8,210 nucleotides of DNA. It comes from Patescibacteria group bacterium. GTDB lineage: Bacteria > Patescibacteriota > Minisyncoccia > Minisyncoccales > JAGOPM01. Positions 4,138-8,210 of this stretch are shown in pieces. How positions within the stretch are numbered: position 1 is the stretch's first letter; each line of letters opens with the position of its first letter. Location of the stretch: assembly GCA_022710815.1 (NCBI GenBank), contig JAKLGF010000017.1:1-8210 (forward strand), in the 5' to 3' direction. The position numbers were made by a program, and so were the translations under genes. The notes beneath the pieces were generated by a model, which worked only from the letters and a program-made list of their open reading frames with translations, was not told where the DNA came from and made no database searches.

Positions 4138-4163
4138 TGGGCCTACTTTACCAGACTGGCCCA
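4138..4163 (-). terminator. Possible weak terminator hairpin at the end of the vWA gene
   Basis: TGGGCC (4138-4143) and GGCCCA (4158-4163) form a 6-bp stem with a 14-nt loop that contains the stop codon of the large gene. No U-tract follows, so it may be an mRNA-end stabiliser or chance and not an intrinsic terminator. No stronger terminator is visible after this gene, so some read-through into the TM-helix gene is possible. Confidence 0.3.
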
Positions 4164-7100
4164 CACTTAGTTTGGCTGTAAAACGGGTGGGATTCTCCTT
4201 CAATAATTGCAGTTATGCAATAGTTATTTTGCAAGAAAATATTGTTCAGCATTGAGCTGAATTGATTCCCTAGCACCAACTGCCGACCAAAGGTGATGCA
4301 ACCTGCACTACTACTATTCATTGGGCACATTTGGAAATAACCAGTATGGATTCCACTAAGGCCAGAGGTCGAGGCAGAGATCAACAAAGTCCCATTCTGT
4401 TCTGTCACTTGATCTATTTTTATCAAATAATTAGAAATGGAATTAAAGGATGTGGAACTAGCTTGCAATGGAACACAAGGAGTGCATTTAGGATTTTCGG
4501 TAATGTCCCACTCTTGCTGTAAAGCTTGTAAAAACATTTTTTCCAATACTTCTTGCTCGTTATTATTACCAGGAGGAATATCTTTATTTTTATCTTGGTT
4601 TGGAATAGCCCTGAAATTAAATCCATTGTAAATCACAAATCCCTTGCCAAATGTTCTATACATTTGGACTGGATAAGGACCCATAAGGAAATCTTTAATT
4701 TCCCCAGACAGAGTTATGTGCGAGCACCAACCTGCGCCAGTAATTTTAAAATAATCGTAGTTTTTAGCTGCATTGTCTGCATTTATTTTCGTCAAATCTA
4801 AATAATAAGATGATCCCAAGCTTTTAGTTCCCAAGGTCATATCTTGGACAATATCAAATTTTGCATTCTTGATGGGGGTTTGAATATTAAATGGCCAATC
4901 TTGCGCGTCAAGACCTAAATACTCTCCTCCAAGATCAGTACAACCAAAAGTGTAACGAATATACTTGTTTCCTTTCTTAATCCAACTAAGAATTGTTTGT
5001 TCTTGAGGAATATGAGACCTAGCTAAACAATAATTAATAAATAAAGTATCATAATCATCCAAATTATTGGGGAGATAGTTAAAATATTTAAACTGATATT
5101 GCTGAAAGGCTTGATTAGCAATTGAAATAAAAGAATACCCCATTTCTGAATGCCTACCAGCCAAATCAAATACTACTGCTATTCTTTTACTCTTTTTGTA
5201 TTCACATTCTGGGCACGGAAACGGATCCACGCTCGGATTAGGAAATGGTCTCTTCTGGGGATTATCTGTTTTGTCTGGGTCGTCAAATTCAACGCGAGAA
5301 TCAGGATCAATATCTGCTTTTTGTCCCTTATCCCCAGTTGGGAATTTAACAATGAAAGTAATGAAATAAGTAGTTCCCTCTTTAATATCTCCTAGTTTCC
5401 AAGTCAGAGTTGTGGGACTAGATGTCCCGTTGTTAACAATGGAATCTGGTTCTCTAGGAGTAGCTGAATCTAAATATTGAACTCCGGGAGGAAGGACATC
5501 AATAACATTCACATTCTTACAAATATATTCTTTGTTAGGATCCCTAGAACCAGGATCAGCTAAAAAGCATTTAACAGTTAATTTAACTTTGGCTTGCTGA
5601 CAATGCTCAATGTCTGTGAAAGGAGTAACTTCTTTGTCAGCTGACATTTGAATGCCACTGCACTTAAGAAGATCTTTGACATATGTTTCTGGGAATTCCT
5701 TTTCCTGTTTGTTTCCCTCCATGTCCAAGAAAGTAACTTTGGAATCTGGATACTTTTCTGCTAATTGCGGATTAGCATTGGGGTAATAGACAATTAATTC
5801 AATTTGACGATGTCCGCCTACATTTCCCATTTCCCAGATCAAAATATTTCCTTTGGCTATAGTGGGCGCAGGAACGGCTTGTATTAATTTGGCTCCATCA
5901 GTTAAAACTTCTGTTACTTTCAAATCTTTGCAAATAATAGGGATATTTTGGGTTTGGGTTAAAGAATTAACAATCTTGGCAAAAAGTTGGACAATAGCAT
6001 CAGGAGTAGGAGCTGAATAATACTCTCCTGGGGAAGCAATTTTTTCTTCTAAGAGTTTTTTAGAAAATGCTGCTGCTTTAGGATGAACATCATCAACAGA
6101 TTTTTCCGAATAACGGATAACATAAATTAAGGCTTTGTGAGTATTTTTAGTAATCGAGCTCTGGGCAATAGAATAATTGGTATAGATATTGTCAGTTTCT
6201 GGCCAAGAAGGAGCACTGGGTGGAGAACCAGATTCCCCAGCATTAACAATCCCATCGGTAATAAGGACAACTCTTCTTTGGGCAGTAGGTCTGGCTTTAT
6301 TAAAAAGAATATTGGTTTTTTTGAAACCATCTCCCAAGTTAGTGGAATTGCCACTAACTGTTAATTTAGCAATGGCCTGAGTGACTTCAGAAAAATTATT
6401 AGTCAGTCCTGAAGCATTTTCAATTGTCCCCCAATCAGAAAAAGAAACTAAAGATACCCTATCTTTGTTTTTGTCTAATTTATTTACAAATTCAATGGCA
6501 GCTTGCTTGGTTCTATCTAAAGCAATTCCTTTCATGGTTCCTGATTTGTCTATGAGTAAAACGACATCGAAATCAGGACGAGTAGTGGTAGTATTTTCTC
6601 CTTGGCAATAGATATCTAGAGTAATCTTGGCTTGCTGGCAATCTTTGGGGTCTGTCAGGGCTTGAGCTGTTTTAGTTAACTTGAAATAGTCTTGATCATC
6701 ACCACCAGAGTCTGGGAAACAAGTTGGCTTATCACAATTAGTTAAAGCATTATTAGGAAGATCTTTGGCACAGGCCTGATAACAATAATTCCCTTTCTGG
6801 GCAGTATTGAAATCATTGTAGAAATACCCAAATTCTTTTCTATCCAAAGCAGAAGGCTTTTGGACTAATTGGTACCCATCCTGTTTAACTATCCCGGGTG
6901 TTTTCTGATACCAACGTCTAAAATATCCAATAACTTGAGATAATCCTTGAAAACTAGTAATCTCTCCTTTGAAATATGCTGACGTGTCTTGAACAGCCAC
7001 TGGCAACTTAGTGGCTACAAAAGGAGACTTAGGAAAACAGAGCTCTGTTCCTTTACCAATATCAGAAAGAGGCTTGAGATTATTATCTACCAATTGCGCA

Positions 7101-7432
7101 TAGGGGACGAAACAATATACCTTAGAAGGATTAAAGGAAATAACTTCTTGGAAACTTTTGTTTTTAGTAATGTCATAAAGTCTCTTAGGAGTCTTATTGG
7201 TTGTTCCTGCTCCTTTAATCCACCATTCAAACCAAGTCTGAATTTTCATTGTTTTCCCCTCATTGATCCAAGCTGAAGCCTTAAGAGTAGCACTATTTGT
7301 GCCCGGAATAACTGACTCAGTAAAGACCTTGGGAGTCAGGGAAGGAAAAGTATTTGTCTGAGCTGAACAATTTTGAACCAAGGCAAGAAACAAAATACTA
7401 AAAAGAAAAAAGAAAAGCTTCTTTTTAAACAT
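4148..7432 (-). CDS. Large secreted vWA / DUF11-like multidomain protein, 1094 aa
   Basis: The N-terminus (MFKKK plus hydrophobic 6-19) is a signal peptide, probably cut near A24; C22 follows VQN, a poor lipobox. Residues about 33-133 and 137-240 are two related beta-rich repeats, each with a conserved F-x-x-W/F-x-x-W-like patch and paired cysteines. A vWA domain spans about 287-495 with a complete MIDAS: D295-x-S297-x-T299, T364 and D393 (ITDG). It lies inside a DUF11-like domain (265-279 plus 498-591). A second DUF11-like copy, uninterrupted, is 611-740, with VIDVLPPGVQYLDSATP and LTWKLGDIKEG typical of that family. Residues about 748-975 form an alpha/beta region resembling the class I amidotransferase/ThuA fold. 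A Cys-containing domain (about 983-1094) ends it. Around thirty cysteines suggest disulfides outside the cytoplasm. There is no C-terminal membrane anchor or sorting signal. A cell-surface adhesion or sensing role is likely; the ligand is unknown. No Shine-Dalgarno precedes the ATG. Confidence 0.9.
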   Translation of the reverse strand: MFKKKLFFFLFSILFLALVQNCSAQTNTFPSLTPKVFTESVIPGTNSATLKASAWINEGKTMKIQTWFEWWIKGAGTTNKTPKRLYDITKNKSFQEVISFNPSKVYCFVPYAQLVDNNLKPLSDIGKGTELCFPKSPFVATKLPVAVQDTSAYFKGEITSFQGLSQVIGYFRRWYQKTPGIVKQDGYQLVQKPSALDRKEFGYFYNDFNTAQKGNYCYQACAKDLPNNALTNCDKPTCFPDSGGDDQDYFKLTKTAQALTDPKDCQQAKITLDIYCQGENTTTTRPDFDVVLLIDKSGTMKGIALDRTKQAAIEFVNKLDKNKDRVSLVSFSDWGTIENASGLTNNFSEVTQAIAKLTVSGNSTNLGDGFKKTNILFNKARPTAQRRVVLITDGIVNAGESGSPPSAPSWPETDNIYTNYSIAQSSITKNTHKALIYVIRYSEKSVDDVHPKAAAFSKKLLEEKIASPGEYYSAPTPDAIVQLFAKIVNSLTQTQNIPIICKDLKVTEVLTDGAKLIQAVPAPTIAKGNILIWEMGNVGGHRQIELIVYYPNANPQLAEKYPDSKVTFLDMEGNKQEKEFPETYVKDLLKCSGIQMSADKEVTPFTDIEHCQQAKVKLTVKCFLADPGSRDPNKEYICKNVNVIDVLPPGVQYLDSATPREPDSIVNNGTSSPTTLTWKLGDIKEGTTYFITFIVKFPTGDKGQKADIDPDSRVEFDDPDKTDNPQKRPFPNPSVDPFPCPECEYKKSKRIAVVFDLAGRHSEMGYSFISIANQAFQQYQFKYFNYLPNNLDDYDTLFINYCLARSHIPQEQTILSWIKKGNKYIRYTFGCTDLGGEYLGLDAQDWPFNIQTPIKNAKFDIVQDMTLGTKSLGSSYYLDLTKINADNAAKNYDYFKITGAGWCSHITLSGEIKDFLMGPYPVQMYRTFGKGFVIYNGFNFRAIPNQDKNKDIPPGNNNEQEVLEKMFLQALQQEWDITENPKCTPCVPLQASSTSFNSISNYLIKIDQVTEQNGTLLISASTSGLSGIHTGYFQMCPMNSSSAGCITFGRQLVLGNQFSSMLNNIFLQNNYCITAIIEGESHPFYSQTKCGPVW
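5948..6574 (-). other. vWA domain with intact MIDAS (nested insertion)
   Basis: This segment encodes about residues 287-495. DFDVVLLIDKSGTM is the first MIDAS motif, STNLGDG supplies the second-site Thr and RRVVLITDG the third-site Asp, so metal-dependent ligand binding is expected. It separates C276 from C501 of the DUF11-like host domain; the equivalent cysteines of the second copy (C622, C638) are 16 residues apart. Confidence 0.85.
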
Positions 7433-7436
7433 GTTT

Positions 7437-7481
7437 TTTAATTAAAAGTTTGGTATAATCATTTTAACATAACTAAACAAT
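7437..7481. promoter_or_regulatory. Overlapping divergent promoters, vWA gene and epimerase gene
   Basis: The 49-bp intergenic region holds GGTATAATC (7452-7460). On the plus strand it is an extended -10, TGGTATAAT (7451-7459), predicting a start near 7466, 16 nt before the epimerase ATG. On the minus strand the same bases read TATACC, placed 17 nt from TTGTTT (7480-7475), predicting a start near 7445, about 12 nt before the vWA ATG. Sharing the -10 bases would make the two starts mutually exclusive. Neither gene has a Shine-Dalgarno. Confidence 0.55.
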
Positions 7482-8210
7482 ATGAAGGTGTTAATAACTG
7501 GCGCCACAGGATTCTTGGGCCATCACTTGCTTGAAAAATTAAAAAGAACTTGTCCTGAAGCTGAATTAAGAATCTTAAAGACTAAGGAGGATGACATGAA
7601 ACTACTCCCTGGTTTTCAGGGAGAAGTCTTTGAGGGAGATATTAGGGATGCTGATGAAGTAGATACTGCTATTGCTGGTTGCGATGTGGTTTTTCATTTA
7701 GTGGGAATGGTTTCCTATTGGGACAAATTAAATGATCTTCAAACCCAGATTAATGTCGGAGGAACTAAAAATGTAGTTGATGCCTGCTTAAAGCATAAAG
7801 TCCAAAGATTAATTTATGTCAGCTCAACTGTAGCTGTGGGCTATCCTCCTAAAGGCCAGATTTCTGATGAAGGAACGCCATATAATTTTGGGCCATTAAG
7901 GATTAATTATTGCGAAACAAAATATCGAGCTGAAATTGAAATCCAAAAAGGAGTGGAAAAAGGCCTAAATGCTGTTATTATCTGCCCTGCTTCCATGTAT
8001 GGAGCTGGAGATATTAGAAGAATCCATTCAGATTTGATGTTTAAGTTTTCCTGGCCCTTTAATTTAATCTATCTAGACGGAGGATTGTCAGTAGTTGATG
8101 TAGAAGATGTGGCCAATGGCTTAATTGCTGCTTGGCAAAAAGGCAGAACAGGCCAAAGATACTTAATGGTCAGTGAAAACTTAACTCAGCAAGAAATTAG
8201 AAATATTGTT
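7482..8210 (+). CDS. NAD(P)-dependent epimerase/dehydratase, extended SDR (partial, 3' end missing)
   Basis: An open frame of 243 codons runs off the right edge without a stop. MKVLITGATGFLGHHLLEKL is the Rossmann start with GxxGxxG at 7-13. GDIRD (52-56) carries the cofactor-contacting Asp53, the strand CDVVFHLVG (67-75) follows, then VSST (113-116), and the catalytic pair is Tyr143 and Lys147 in YCETK. PASMYGAGD and FVxVED-like VVDVEDVANG complete the extended-SDR pattern. It is closest in flavour to the dihydroflavonol-reductase/HpnA-type sterol or sugar epimerases. The likely reaction is NAD(P)-dependent oxidation-reduction or epimerisation of a nucleotide sugar or similar carbonyl, in the cytoplasm; the substrate cannot be named. 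Family members are usually 310-340 aa, so about 70-100 residues are missing. The ATG has no Shine-Dalgarno and lies 16 nt from the predicted start of transcription. Confidence 0.9.
   Translation, partial: MKVLITGATGFLGHHLLEKLKRTCPEAELRILKTKEDDMKLLPGFQGEVFEGDIRDADEVDTAIAGCDVVFHLVGMVSYWDKLNDLQTQINVGGTKNVVDACLKHKVQRLIYVSSTVAVGYPPKGQISDEGTPYNFGPLRINYCETKYRAEIEIQKGVEKGLNAVIICPASMYGAGDIRRIHSDLMFKFSWPFNLIYLDGGLSVVDVEDVANGLIAAWQKGRTGQRYLMVSENLTQQEIRNIV

Noticed and set aside
7361..7372. Lipoprotein signal (Cys22) in the vWA protein
   Set aside because: The residues before the Cys are V-Q-N, which do not fit the lipobox; cleavage after A24 by signal peptidase I is more likely.
1..8210. CRISPR array, tRNA gene, insertion sequence, toxin-antitoxin pair or defence system
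   Set aside because: I looked on both strands and saw no spaced direct repeats, no cloverleaf-like sequence, no transposase motifs or flanking target repeats, and no recognisable defence genes.

Overview
The window looks like a chromosomal segment of a bacterium from the Candidate Phyla Radiation (Patescibacteria). This is inferred from several things together: moderately AT-rich DNA, a 23S rRNA 5' end with an enlarged helix and no 16S gene beside it, a membrane protein built of MscS-type TM-helix repeats, a very large Cys-rich secreted protein with vWA and DUF11-like domains, and several genes without a Shine-Dalgarno sequence. TGA is used as a stop (at least two genes end in it), which argues against the recoded Gracilibacteria/SR1 groups. 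The phylum assignment is inference.

Left part (1-1248). The 5' portion of a 23S rRNA gene lies on the minus strand and runs off the left edge. Upstream of it is about 480 bp with no convincing protein gene. That stretch holds a good minus-strand sigma70 promoter, a conditional-looking intrinsic terminator, several A/T hairpins and, on the plus strand, the promoter of an unrecognised 148-aa protein (742-1188). A two-way terminator at 1201-1240 separates that gene from the next, convergent operon.

Middle part (1249-4147, all genes on the minus strand). A promoter at 2719-2747 drives a two-gene operon: a half-size EamA/DMT-like membrane protein and a HAD-family phosphatase, joined by a TGATG overlap. 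Upstream, 2750-3145 has no convincing protein gene but has a full promoter, a series of strong hairpins and a closing intrinsic terminator. I read it as a structured non-coding RNA of about 390 nt that I cannot match to a known family. It is the best candidate here for something undescribed. Next comes a five-segment TM-helix-repeat membrane protein with its own terminator, an extended -10 promoter and a leader of about 130 nt.

Right part (4148-8210). A 1094-aa secreted protein (minus strand) has two N-terminal beta-sandwich-like repeats, a vWA domain with intact MIDAS residues nested inside the first of two duplicated DUF11-like domains, and a C-terminal alpha/beta region resembling the class I amidotransferase fold. 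It diverges, across a 49-bp region with overlapping promoters, from a plus-strand NAD-dependent epimerase/dehydratase cut by the window end.

The transcription units are tightly packed: twice, a terminator's U-tract runs directly into the -35 box of the next promoter. Apart from the EamA-HAD pair, the genes appear to be separate units rather than one pathway.
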